From NCBI RefSeq assembly GCF_000785435.2, contig NZ_JTDB02000002.1, positions 809,663 to 873,662 on the forward strand: DNA of 64,000 nt, in the 5' to 3' direction. The notes beneath the pieces were generated by a model that was given only the letters and a program-made list of their open reading frames with translations, was not told the origin of the DNA and searched no databases. The position numbers and the translations under genes were made by a program. This DNA is from Paraburkholderia sacchari (GTDB lineage: Bacteria; Pseudomonadota; Gammaproteobacteria; Burkholderiales; Burkholderiaceae). This document shows positions 54,563 through 63,488 of the stretch, piece by piece (positions within the stretch are counted from its first letter, which is position 1; each line of letters opens with the position of its first letter).

Positions 54563-55627
54563 ATGTCTGAACTAACGCAGCGCGCGATCGACATCGCGCT
54601 GATTGTGCTTGGCGCCGTAGGCGCCGTCCACCTGAACCCGAATTTCGCGTATGTAGGCGCTGTACGTCACCCTGACCCCGCGCTGGTGGCGTTCTGCGCG
54701 GCGCTCGCCCTGTCGGTGTTCCCGGCCTGTGGAACCTATGGTTCGCGCGGCAGCCGTACGCTTTTCAGCGTTGCGGGCCGCACGGCGCTCGCCTGGCTCG
54801 CGGTGCAGTTCTGCGGGCTCGTGCTGCTTTACGCAATCCATCATGATCATCTGCTGCCGTTGCCGTGGTTCATCTACTGGACGCTGACGACCGGCATTGC
54901 ACTGCTGGCGTCGCACACGCTGTTCTTTGCGGAATTCAGCGTGCTGCGGCTCACGCGTGCATGGTGGCACCGGGAGCCACTCGAGATCGCGCCGCGCAGT
55001 GCGGTGCGCAGCGCCGTCCTCGGGCATGCAATGAAGCGGATCTTCGACGTCGTCGCTGCAGTGGCAGGCATCGTCGTACTTTCGCCGGTGCTCATTGTCA
55101 TCGCGCTGTTGGTCAGGCTCGACGGCGGACCGGCCTTGTATGGGCATACCCGCGTCGGGCGTCACGGCAAGACATTTCGTTGTCTGAAGTTTCGGTCGAT
55201 GGTCGTCAACTCGGAGCAGGTGCTCAAGGAACTACTCGCGAACGATCCCGAAGCGCGTGCCGAATGGGAGCGCGAATTCAAGCTCAAGAACGACGTGCGT
55301 GTGACGCGGATCGGCCACTTTCTGCGGCGCACGAGCCTCGACGAACTGCCGCAAATCTGGAACGTGCTGCGCGGCGAAATGAGCTTTGTCGGGCCGAGGC
55401 CGGTTATTGACCAGGAACTGGAGCGCTACGGCGAGGCCAGCCAGTACTACCTGATGGTAACGCCCGGGATCACCGGCCTGTGGCAGGTGAGCGGACGCAA
55501 TGACATCGACTATGCGACACGGGTACTGCTAGACGTCTCCTACGTGAAAAACTGGACCTTCCGCACGGACATGGGAATTCTCTTCAAGACGTTCTTCGTG
55601 GTGATTCATGGTAACGGCGCGTATTGA
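54563..55627 (+). CDS. WbaP-type undecaprenyl-phosphate sugar transferase, short form
   Basis: 354 residues: four N-terminal helices (about 8-130), one reentrant helix and a bacterial sugar transferase domain (about 157-354). Key segments are MKRIFDVVAA, CLKFRSMVVNSE, RRTSLDELPQIWNVLRGEMSFVGPRP and the ending GNGAY. Typical WbaP proteins have ~470 residues because of a Rossmann-like domain between helix 4 and the transferase; here it is missing. It should start the lipid-linked repeat unit, probably with galactose or glucose-1-phosphate. Confidence 0.9.
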   Translation: MSELTQRAIDIALIVLGAVGAVHLNPNFAYVGAVRHPDPALVAFCAALALSVFPACGTYGSRGSRTLFSVAGRTALAWLAVQFCGLVLLYAIHHDHLLPLPWFIYWTLTTGIALLASHTLFFAEFSVLRLTRAWWHREPLEIAPRSAVRSAVLGHAMKRIFDVVAAVAGIVVLSPVLIVIALLVRLDGGPALYGHTRVGRHGKTFRCLKFRSMVVNSEQVLKELLANDPEARAEWEREFKLKNDVRVTRIGHFLRRTSLDELPQIWNVLRGEMSFVGPRPVIDQELERYGEASQYYLMVTPGITGLWQVSGRNDIDYATRVLLDVSYVKNWTFRTDMGILFKTFFVVIHGNGAY

Positions 55628-55733
55628 GCAGAACAAGGACGCAGCCAGATAAGGATGCGGGCTTCCTGGAGCGATCGGGAACGCCCCGCGTGTCGGCAAC
55701 GGGGCTGGATGTAGTGGGATGTGGAGTATCGCA

Positions 55734-56969
55734 ATGGGACTGAATGCGAAGCAATCGAGCGGAGTGGCTCCCGCGTGCGCTGCTCACAATCGCGCAGTGC
55801 CGGCAATGTTGCGGCGCCAGGCCGCGTGTGTCGCCTGGCTGGCGCTCGCGGGGCTGGGCGGTTGCGCGTTGGCGCCGGGCATGACGGTCAGTGCGCCATC
55901 AGGCGGTGCCGAAACCACGGCCAGTACGACATCCGGCGCGCAGGTGCCAGGCAGCATGGTGGCCAAGGGGGTCGTGGGTGCGCCACCCGGCCAGGTCATA
56001 GAGATCACGAACCATTTGGTGGAAAAACAGGTCGAGCAGCGGCCCAAGGGCATTCCAGCGGATGTGGAGAAGCTCTTTGCCACGCCCAAGCCATATGAGA
56101 TTGGGCCGGGCGACATTCTCAGCATCGTGGTGTGGGACCATCCCGAGCTCAACCTGCCTTTTGTGGGTGGCGGCGCCGATGCCGCCACCGGGGCCAGTTC
56201 GGTCGCACCGGGCTATACCGTCGATACCAACGGATTTATTCAGTATGCCTATATAGGGCCAATGAAGGTTGAAGGCCTATCGGAAATGGGCGTGCGCGAT
56301 GTCCTTGCCGCGAAGCTCGCGCGCTACGTGCGTGAGCCGCAGGTTACCGTGCGCATCCAGACCTACCGCAGCAAACGCGTTTATCTGGATGGAGAAGTCA
56401 AGACGCCGGGCGTGGAAGTGCTCAACGACCGGCCCATGACTTTGCCCGAGGCGATCAACCGGGCGGGCGGATTCACCAACAACGCCGACCGTTCGCATGT
56501 CGCGGTGACGCGCGGGGACACCACCGTGGAGGTGGACATGCCCGACATGATTCGCAAGGGCTTCAATCCCGATCGCGTCGTTCTGCGCGACGGCGACCTC
56601 GTGCGCGTCTATGCGCAGACGGACAGCAAGGTATTCGTGGTCGGCGAGGTGGAACGCCCTGGCGGGGTGGTCTTCAACAATGGACATATGTCCCTGAACG
56701 AGGCGCTCGGCAACGCGGGCGGGATCAACCAGGCATCGGGCGATGCCTCGCAGGTTTATGTCGTGCGTGGGCGCGATACCGGCAAGCCGGTCGTTTTTCA
56801 TCTCGATGCCAGCAATGCCGCCGCGATGGCCACGGCCGATTCGTTCGATCTGAAGCCCAACGACGTCGTGTTCGTCGATACATCAGCGCTCGTGAAGTGG
56901 AGCCGTGTCATCAGCCTGATTTTGCCCACGACCCAAGCCGCCGCGGCCAGCCGGGCGGTGGGTTTTTGA
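55734..56969 (+). CDS. wza: Wza-type outer-membrane polysaccharide export lipoprotein
   Basis: 411 residues. A long signal peptide ends in the lipobox GLGGC (Cys about 44). The poly-export domain starts near YEIGPGDILSIVVWDHPELN and SLBB-type repeats follow. Wza forms the octameric outer-membrane channel for capsule/EPS. GGAG at 55723-55726 supports the start; Met at 55806 is an alternative. A C-terminal helix (RVISLILPTTQAAAAS) fits the membrane barrel. Confidence 0.93.
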   Translation: MGLNAKQSSGVAPACAAHNRAVPAMLRRQAACVAWLALAGLGGCALAPGMTVSAPSGGAETTASTTSGAQVPGSMVAKGVVGAPPGQVIEITNHLVEKQVEQRPKGIPADVEKLFATPKPYEIGPGDILSIVVWDHPELNLPFVGGGADAATGASSVAPGYTVDTNGFIQYAYIGPMKVEGLSEMGVRDVLAAKLARYVREPQVTVRIQTYRSKRVYLDGEVKTPGVEVLNDRPMTLPEAINRAGGFTNNADRSHVAVTRGDTTVEVDMPDMIRKGFNPDRVVLRDGDLVRVYAQTDSKVFVVGEVERPGGVVFNNGHMSLNEALGNAGGINQASGDASQVYVVRGRDTGKPVVFHLDASNAAAMATADSFDLKPNDVVFVDTSALVKWSRVISLILPTTQAAAASRAVGF

Positions 56970-57025
56970 TAGCGGCATGAACGCGCGCCCGCCACGGCAG
57001 CGCGTCACCGTATAAAGAGGACAAG

Positions 57026-59266
57026 ATGATTCATCGCGATTACATGCTTGAAGGCCCTGCCGAGGTGGTTTTGCCGCAGGCGCCCGAGGGCGGGCATATG
57101 AGCAATCTGCTCGACGTGCTGTACGCAGGACGCAAGACGATCATGATCGTGACGGCGATCTTCACGCTGATCGGCTGCACGTATGCGCTGCTCGCGCCCG
57201 CTGTCTACCAATCGGACATGCTCATCCAGGTGGAGGAAGGGCAGAACCCAGCAAAAACGGCACTCGCCGACCTTTCCGCGCAGTTTGCGATCAAGACCGC
57301 AGCCACGGCAGAAATAGAAGTGTTGCGCTCGCGGCTGGTCGTATCGTCGGCGGTGAATGCGACGAAACTGTATATCCGCGCGACGCCGCACTATTTTCCG
57401 GTCGTGGGTCGCTGGGCCGCGCGACATCTGAATCTGAACGGATGGTCGGGATGGGGCGGTTACGCGTGGACCGACGAAGCCATCGACGTGACGCAATTCG
57501 ATGTGCCGGATCGCCTGCACGGCAGCCCATTTCTCCTGACCTGGCAGGGCGACGGCGCTTATACACTGGCCTCCGGCAGCGTCAAGGTCGAAGGGCGTGT
57601 GGGCGAACCCCTTCATGCACCGGTTGTGGGCGGTGCGATCGATCTGCTGGTGAACCGTATCGACGGGCAGCCAGGAACGACCTTTGATCTGATGCGCCTG
57701 TCTGAACTGCGTGCAATCCAGACCTTGCAGACCGCGCTGCTGATTTCTGAAAAAGGCAAGGAATCCGATGTTATCGGCGTTGCGCTGGAAGGCGACGACC
57801 CGGTCCTCACCAGCACCATTCTCAACGCGATCGGCACTGAATATATCCGGCAGAACGCGCAGCGCACGCAGGAGGAAGCGCAGAAGTCCATTGCCTTTCT
57901 CGATCAGCAACTCCCGATGCTCAAGGCGCAGCTCGAGAAGGCCGAGAATGAGTACAACACATTCCGCTCGCAGCATGGCGCGGTGAACCTGGGCGCCGAA
58001 GCGACGGCGTTGTTGCAAAGCTCGGCACTCGCCCAGCAGCGCATCGCCGATCTGCGCCAGCAGCGCGCGCAATTGATGGCCCGCTTCACGCCGGACAATC
58101 CTGCCTTGGTCGCCGTGGACGGACAACTGGCCGAAGCGCAGAAGTCGCTCGGCGACCTCGTCGGGCAGACGCGTGCGCTGCCGCCCGTGGAGCAGGGCCT
58201 CGTGCGCCTGCAGCGGGAAGTGACCGTCGATACCAACATCTATACGAATCTGCTGAACAACCGCGAGCAGATGCGTCTGCTCAAGGCCGGCCGCGTGTCG
58301 AACGTGCGCATGATCGACGCTGCGGTGCCGGGGGAACAACCCGTTCGGCCCAAGCGCGTCGTTCTGTTGGTCGCGGCGTTCTTCACTGGCCTTTTTGTCG
58401 GTGCCGCCATCGTGCTGATGCGCCAACGGTTCAAACGCGGCGTGTCCATGGTGGACGAAATTGAAGTGCACACCGGCCTGGCGGTTTATGCAGCCGTGCC
58501 GCGCAGCCGCATTCAGCAATCCCTTACGCGGCGTCTGCCGCGCACGGCTCCGGGCGTGAACACGGTGCTCGCGCGTACGGCCGTGTTCGATGCTGCGGTT
58601 GAAAGTCTGCGAAGCTTCCGCAGTGCGCTCGAATATTCGCTGGCCGATGCCGCTAATCATGTCGTGCTGCTGGCGGGGCCGACGCCGATGGTGGGCAAGT
58701 CGTTCGTCTCGGTCAATCTCGCGGCGGTGTTCGGCGCATCTGGCAAGCGGGTGCTGTTGATCGACGCCGATCTGCGGCGCGGCTCGCTGAACCGCCATGT
58801 CGGTGTGCCAAGCGCCCCTGGCGTGACGGACATCGTCGACCGCAGTCAGAACTTCGGCGAAGCGGTGCGCCACGAAGTCATGCCAGGCGTCGACTTCGTC
58901 CCGACGGGCGGCTACGTGACCAATGCGAGCGAGCTGCTGCGCGAAGAGAGTTTCACGGAGTTCGTGGCCTGGGCCAACGACGCGTACGACCTCGTGCTGA
59001 TCGACGCGCCGCCGATCTTGCCGGTCGCGGATGCGGGGATCGTTGGCAAGCTCGCGGGCACAGTGTTCGTGATCGCGCGCCAGGGGTCCACGAGCGTGGC
59101 CGATCTGCGCGAGTCCGTGCGCCGCCTTGAACAGGTTGGCGTACCGATTCGCGGCGTGATCTTCAACGACATGACATCGCGCCCTGGCCGCTACGGCCAC
59201 AAATACGGCACGTACGGCTACGCTAGCTACGGGTTTGCGAAGGACGTGGGGCCGGCGCACCGGTAA
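57026..59266 (+). CDS. wzc: Wzc-type polysaccharide co-polymerase / tyrosine autokinase
   Basis: 746-residue inner-membrane protein. Wzz domain about 25-470 with two membrane segments (about 37-57 and 445-467) and a BY-kinase domain. Walker A lies at residues 551-559 (GPTPMVGKS), Walker A' at VLLIDADLRR and Walker B at LVLIDAPP. The C-terminal tail holds five Tyr (RYGHKYGTYGYASYGF) that are autophosphorylated. It drives polymer length and export with Wza. No low-molecular-weight phosphatase (Wzb) gene is in this part of the locus. Confidence 0.94.
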   Translation: MIHRDYMLEGPAEVVLPQAPEGGHMSNLLDVLYAGRKTIMIVTAIFTLIGCTYALLAPAVYQSDMLIQVEEGQNPAKTALADLSAQFAIKTAATAEIEVLRSRLVVSSAVNATKLYIRATPHYFPVVGRWAARHLNLNGWSGWGGYAWTDEAIDVTQFDVPDRLHGSPFLLTWQGDGAYTLASGSVKVEGRVGEPLHAPVVGGAIDLLVNRIDGQPGTTFDLMRLSELRAIQTLQTALLISEKGKESDVIGVALEGDDPVLTSTILNAIGTEYIRQNAQRTQEEAQKSIAFLDQQLPMLKAQLEKAENEYNTFRSQHGAVNLGAEATALLQSSALAQQRIADLRQQRAQLMARFTPDNPALVAVDGQLAEAQKSLGDLVGQTRALPPVEQGLVRLQREVTVDTNIYTNLLNNREQMRLLKAGRVSNVRMIDAAVPGEQPVRPKRVVLLVAAFFTGLFVGAAIVLMRQRFKRGVSMVDEIEVHTGLAVYAAVPRSRIQQSLTRRLPRTAPGVNTVLARTAVFDAAVESLRSFRSALEYSLADAANHVVLLAGPTPMVGKSFVSVNLAAVFGASGKRVLLIDADLRRGSLNRHVGVPSAPGVTDIVDRSQNFGEAVRHEVMPGVDFVPTGGYVTNASELLREESFTEFVAWANDAYDLVLIDAPPILPVADAGIVGKLAGTVFVIARQGSTSVADLRESVRRLEQVGVPIRGVIFNDMTSRPGRYGHKYGTYGYASYGFAKDVGPAHR

Positions 59267-59563
59267 ATTCGTCTGGATTTATGTCGCAGTACGAATTTCG
59301 CCGGCTGTGTGGCGCGGGCCATGCAGCCGGCAAAACTTCCCGAGCTTTAGCTCATCTTTCGGATTCAACCGACGGGCGATCTCCAGCGCTACCCGTGCAA
59401 GGACCGCGCAACGTGGTTCGCAAACTGAAGTCGGATGCGTGGCGGCGAACATTTTTACTCATGCGCGTCGGTCACACTCTGGATCAATGACTCGCATCAT
59501 GTGAGCCCGTCTAATCCGGTCGTTCTTGGCAAGGTGGCCTTGCGTGCGGAAGGAGCCTGAACG
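59267..59563. other. Gap between wzc and the GT4 gene
   Basis: 297 bp with only short open frames that lack family character. No promoter or terminator identified; transcription may continue through. Confidence 0.4.
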
Positions 59564-60685
59564 ATGTCCTGGAATCCGTCGATGAAACCCGTTGGCTTTC
59601 CCAATTTGCTGATCAATGGCCGTTTCCTCGCTCGCCGCGCGACGGGGGTCGATCGCTTTGCCTTCGAAACGATTCGGGCGCTTGACCAGATGCTCGAGGC
59701 CCGCGAGCCGCTGGTCGCCGAAGTGCGGGCTGAAATCGTCGTGCCGGAAGCAGCGGCAGACATGGTGAATCCGTTTCGGCACGTCAGGCTTCGGGCGAGC
59801 GGTAAAGGCGGCGGCATGCGCTGGGAGCAGTTCGCGTTGCCACAGGCCGCGCGCGGGAGGCTGTTGCTCAATCTATGCAATTCGGGGCCGCTGCTGTGCA
59901 GGCGGCAGGTGACGGTGCTGCACGATGCGGCGCCAGCACGCGTTCCCGAAAGCTACAGTCGCTCCTTTGTGGCCTGGTACCGCCTGATGGTGCCGCACCT
60001 CGGCCGCGTATCGCAGCGGGTGATCACCGTGTCGGAGTTCTCGCGGCGCGAGCTCTGCGACGCTTATCGGATTCCGGCCGGAAAGATCGGCGTGGTGCCG
60101 GAGAGCGGCGAACATATGTTGCGTGTGCAACAAGACGAAGGGGAGGTCACGCCTACGCTGAACGGGCGTCCGTTCGTGCTCGCGGTGGGAAGCCTCAACC
60201 GGCACAAGAATTTTCAACTCGTTGCCGATGCCGCGCGCCTGATTCGCGACGCGCAGTTCGACATCGTGGTCGTGGGCGGGGGCGATTCGCGGGTATATGG
60301 CAGTGGCCAGGATGCGTTGCCCGGGTTCGTGAAGCACCTCGGTTATGTGAGCGATGGCGCGTTGGCCGCGCTTTACCGGCGCGCAGCATGTTTCGTGTAC
60401 CCGTCGCGCTATGAAGGCTTCGGGCTGCCGCCTGTCGAGGCGCTGGCGCTCGGCTGTCCCGTCATCGCTTCGCGCTTGCCTGCGGTGCAGGAGGCATGCG
60501 GCGATGCGATTCTCTACACCTCGCCGGACGATCCAACTGAGCTCGCGCACCTGCTCGAACGGATCACGGGCGACGCCGCGCTGCGTGCGTGTCTGCGCGA
60601 GCGTGGTCGTGCGCGGACCGCGGAACTGACCTGGCGCGCCACAGCCGTCAAGCTGATCGAGGAGATTTCGCCGTGGCTAATGTAA
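59564..60685 (+). CDS. GT4-family glycosyltransferase
   Basis: 373-residue GT-B enzyme. The acceptor half (about 1-180) has TGVDRFAFET and ITVSEFSRRELC. The nucleotide-sugar half (about 195-370) has AVGSLNRHKNFQ and YPSRYEGFGLPPVEALALGCPV with the E-x7-E catalytic pair. It resembles mannosyl/glucosyl transferases of cepacian-like loci; the sugar is unknown. The next gene starts within its last 13 bases. Confidence 0.9.
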   Translation: MSWNPSMKPVGFPNLLINGRFLARRATGVDRFAFETIRALDQMLEAREPLVAEVRAEIVVPEAAADMVNPFRHVRLRASGKGGGMRWEQFALPQAARGRLLLNLCNSGPLLCRRQVTVLHDAAPARVPESYSRSFVAWYRLMVPHLGRVSQRVITVSEFSRRELCDAYRIPAGKIGVVPESGEHMLRVQQDEGEVTPTLNGRPFVLAVGSLNRHKNFQLVADAARLIRDAQFDIVVVGGGDSRVYGSGQDALPGFVKHLGYVSDGALAALYRRAACFVYPSRYEGFGLPPVEALALGCPVIASRLPAVQEACGDAILYTSPDDPTELAHLLERITGDAALRACLRERGRARTAELTWRATAVKLIEEISPWLM

Positions 60686-61884
60686 CCCTCGCTCCTACCC
60701 TGGCGAACGACACGCGCCGTTTCGGACGAGTGGCGCTCGTGCACGATTGGTTCACCGCCTATGCGGGCTCGGAGAAGGTCGTCGAGCAGATTCTTCAAGT
60801 GTTTCCGCACGCCGATCTCTACAGTGTCGTTGACTTTTTTCCTGAGTCGCAGCGCAGCGCATTGGGCGGAAAACATGCGACGACCTCGTTCATTCAGCAT
60901 CTGCCTCGGGCGCGCAGAGCGTTTCGCAACTACCTTCCGCTCATGCCACTGGCGATCGAGCAGTTCGACCTCTCGTCCTACGATCTCGTGATTTCGTCAA
61001 GCCACGCGGTGGCCAAGGGCGTGTTGACCGGCCCGGATCAGGTTCATGTGAGCTACGTGCATTCACCCATTCGCTACGCTTGGGATTTGCAGCATCAATA
61101 TCTGTCCGAAGCCGGCCTTGAGCGCGGAATAAAGAGCTGGATCGCGCGCGCCCTGCTTCATTACATGCGCATCTGGGATCAGCGCACCGCGAATGGCGTC
61201 GACGCCTTCATCGCCAATTCCGCCTTCGTGGGGCGGCGCATCCGCAAGGCCTACGGCAGTGAGGCTGTCGTCGTTTATCCACCGGTCGACGTCGAGCGGT
61301 TCGAATTGTGTACGCAGCATGAGGACTTTTATCTCACGGCCTCGCGTATGGTGCCTTACAAGCGTGTGCCGCTCATCGTCGAGGCGTTCTCGGCAATGCC
61401 CTCGCGGCGTCTCGTGGTGATCGGCGAAGGCCCCGATCTGGCGCGCGCCAGTGCGGCGGCGGCGGGCAACGTGACGCTGCTTGGCTATCAGCCCGACGAG
61501 GTACTGGTCGACTATATGCAGCGTGCACGTGCGTTCGTGTTCGCGGCGGAAGAGGATTTCGGCATCTCGGTGGTCGAGGCGCAAGCCTGCGGGACGCCGG
61601 TCATTGCGCTTGGCCGTGGCGGTGTGCGGGAAATCGTCATCGATTCGCCGGATCCGGAGCGCAGTACCGGACTCTTTTTCGGCGAGCAGAGCGTGGCATC
61701 CATTGTCGATGCGGTGGAGCGCTTCGAGCAGCATCAGGCGTTCCGCCCGGACGTTTGCCGCCGCAATGCCATGCGCTTTACGACGGATCGTTTCAGGCGC
61801 GAATTCCTGGGTGTCGTCGAGCGCGCCATGGAGGGCAACGAGGCGCCCAGCAAGCCGCCGGCCCGGCGTTGGCGTTCTGCCTGA
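60673..61884 (+). CDS. GT4-family glycosyltransferase
   Basis: 403-residue GT-B enzyme. VALVHDWFTAYAGSEKV opens the first domain, and HSPIRYAWDLQ is typical of mannosyl transferases of the WbaZ/BceG-like branch. The second domain carries EEDFGISVVEAQACGTPV. The start is GTG at 60673, with GGAG at 60661-60664, 8 nt away; it overlaps the previous gene by 13 bp, showing translational coupling. The longer frame from 60589 is not needed. Confidence 0.9.
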   Translation: MANVTLAPTLANDTRRFGRVALVHDWFTAYAGSEKVVEQILQVFPHADLYSVVDFFPESQRSALGGKHATTSFIQHLPRARRAFRNYLPLMPLAIEQFDLSSYDLVISSSHAVAKGVLTGPDQVHVSYVHSPIRYAWDLQHQYLSEAGLERGIKSWIARALLHYMRIWDQRTANGVDAFIANSAFVGRRIRKAYGSEAVVVYPPVDVERFELCTQHEDFYLTASRMVPYKRVPLIVEAFSAMPSRRLVVIGEGPDLARASAAAAGNVTLLGYQPDEVLVDYMQRARAFVFAAEEDFGISVVEAQACGTPVIALGRGGVREIVIDSPDPERSTGLFFGEQSVASIVDAVERFEQHQAFRPDVCRRNAMRFTTDRFRREFLGVVERAMEGNEAPSKPPARRWRSA

Positions 61885-61934
61885 AGCGGTGCGAGACAAG
61901 AGCGTTTGCGCACGTACGCGCGTGCGGCGAGCGG

Positions 61935-63488
61935 ATGGGGGCGAGGCAAGTGGGACTGTCGATATTCGGAATCGTAGTCATCGTCAGCGGATTGGCGGCG
62001 CTCTATGCGTCGTATCGCGGCGCGATCTACGGCATGGCGGTGTACGCGCTATTCGGATGCGCGCTTGCGCTGTCGTTGGGCGCGACGGGTGTGATGCCGG
62101 CGCAACTCTTTCTCGCCTTCTTTGCGTTGAGGGCGTTCAATCTCGTCGGCGGGCGCAAAATCGCCGATGCATTCTCTTTGGACAAGCCTGGATTTTGGCT
62201 GCTCTGTACCTGCGTGTGGGGAGTCGCAGGCGCCATCGTGCTGCCGCGGTTGCTGGCCGGTTCAACGCTGGTGTTCCCGGTCGATCGCGATGCCACCGGT
62301 GCCGGTCTGGACATCCTGCTGCGTCCGCTTGCGCCTGTTTCGGGGAATTTGTCGCAGGCAGTCTATTTGATTGCAGACACGCTCGTGTATTGCTGCATGT
62401 ACGCGTTTCTGCAATTTCGCGGTGTGTACCGCACGCTCGCGAACGCGCTTCTTCTGCTCACCGCGCTCGATGTGCTCGCCGGCGTGATCGATATTGCGTC
62501 GCACGCTGTTGGCGTAGATGCGCTTTCGTTCGTGAAGACAGCACAGTTCGCCTACCTGACCGGCGCCGAGATGGAGGGATTGGTCCGTATCAGCGGGACA
62601 TTCAGCGAAACGTCGGGCTTTTCGGGCTTCACGGTTCCGCTCTTTGTCTTTTGTCTCAATCTCTGGCTGGTCGGTTTTCGTCCAAAACTGTCCGGCATGC
62701 TGGCCGCCGCGTCGGGGGCGCTGCTGTTGCTGTCCACTTCAGGGAGCGCCTATGTCGGGCTCGGCGGGTATCTGGTCGTGCTGCTGTTTAGTCGGCCCCA
62801 GCGCGTCGCACGCGCCGCTTCCGCGCGCAAGCACCGTCTGTGGATCATGAGCGTTTGCCTGGGCGCGCTCGGGGCGCTCTATGTCGTGCTTTTCCTTCCT
62901 GCGGTGGCCGACGCGCTCGCGCAATTCGTCGACACCACGATATTGAGCAAGGCCGCCAGTTCGTCGGGCGTCGAGCGAATGGGATGGAACGCTCAGGGCG
63001 TGACCAATTTCTTCGATACCTACGGAATAGGTGTCGGCCTCGGCAGTATTCGCGCGTCGAGTTTCCTCGTAGTGCTGCTGGCAAGCCTCGGCATCGTGGG
63101 GGTGATCTCCTATGGGCTATTCATCGGCAAATCGCTGTTTTCGCCGATGTCGCCCGATTACCCGTTCACAGAGCGCGCGGTTTGCTACGCAGCGCGGCAT
63201 AGCACGATCTCGGCGTTGATCGTCGCTTCGGCTTCTGGCGGGGTATTCGAGCTTGGAGTGTGTTTCTACCTGATTGTGGCTGCGGCAGGCGCGCTCTCGC
63301 TGTCGCCGCGACGCGTGCCCAAGCCGCGAACAACAGTCCGCCACGGACTCCTGAACAACGAGGTAAGCGATGGAATCGAGTGTCATCCCGGGGGAAATCG
63401 TGTCGAGAAAGTGCATCCAGCCGTCGCCCGGAAAAGCGCCGAGAATCTGCCTGATTTTCGCCACGCGGGGCCGCGCAGAACTCCTTAA
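61935..63488 (+). CDS. Wzy-like O-antigen/EPS polymerase
   Basis: 517 residues with about eleven hydrophobic segments and a large periplasmic loop between the later helices (residues ~330-380), as in O-antigen ligases/polymerases. Motif R-x-S-G-T-F-S-E-T-S-G-F is seen near residue 214. GTG at 61950 is an alternative start. The last ~45 residues, after the final helix, are hydrophilic and overlap the next gene by 119 bp in another frame; the true end may be earlier if there is a frameshift. Confidence 0.8.
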   Translation: MGARQVGLSIFGIVVIVSGLAALYASYRGAIYGMAVYALFGCALALSLGATGVMPAQLFLAFFALRAFNLVGGRKIADAFSLDKPGFWLLCTCVWGVAGAIVLPRLLAGSTLVFPVDRDATGAGLDILLRPLAPVSGNLSQAVYLIADTLVYCCMYAFLQFRGVYRTLANALLLLTALDVLAGVIDIASHAVGVDALSFVKTAQFAYLTGAEMEGLVRISGTFSETSGFSGFTVPLFVFCLNLWLVGFRPKLSGMLAAASGALLLLSTSGSAYVGLGGYLVVLLFSRPQRVARAASARKHRLWIMSVCLGALGALYVVLFLPAVADALAQFVDTTILSKAASSSGVERMGWNAQGVTNFFDTYGIGVGLGSIRASSFLVVLLASLGIVGVISYGLFIGKSLFSPMSPDYPFTERAVCYAARHSTISALIVASASGGVFELGVCFYLIVAAAGALSLSPRRVPKPRTTVRHGLLNNEVSDGIECHPGGNRVEKVHPAVARKSAENLPDFRHAGPRRTP

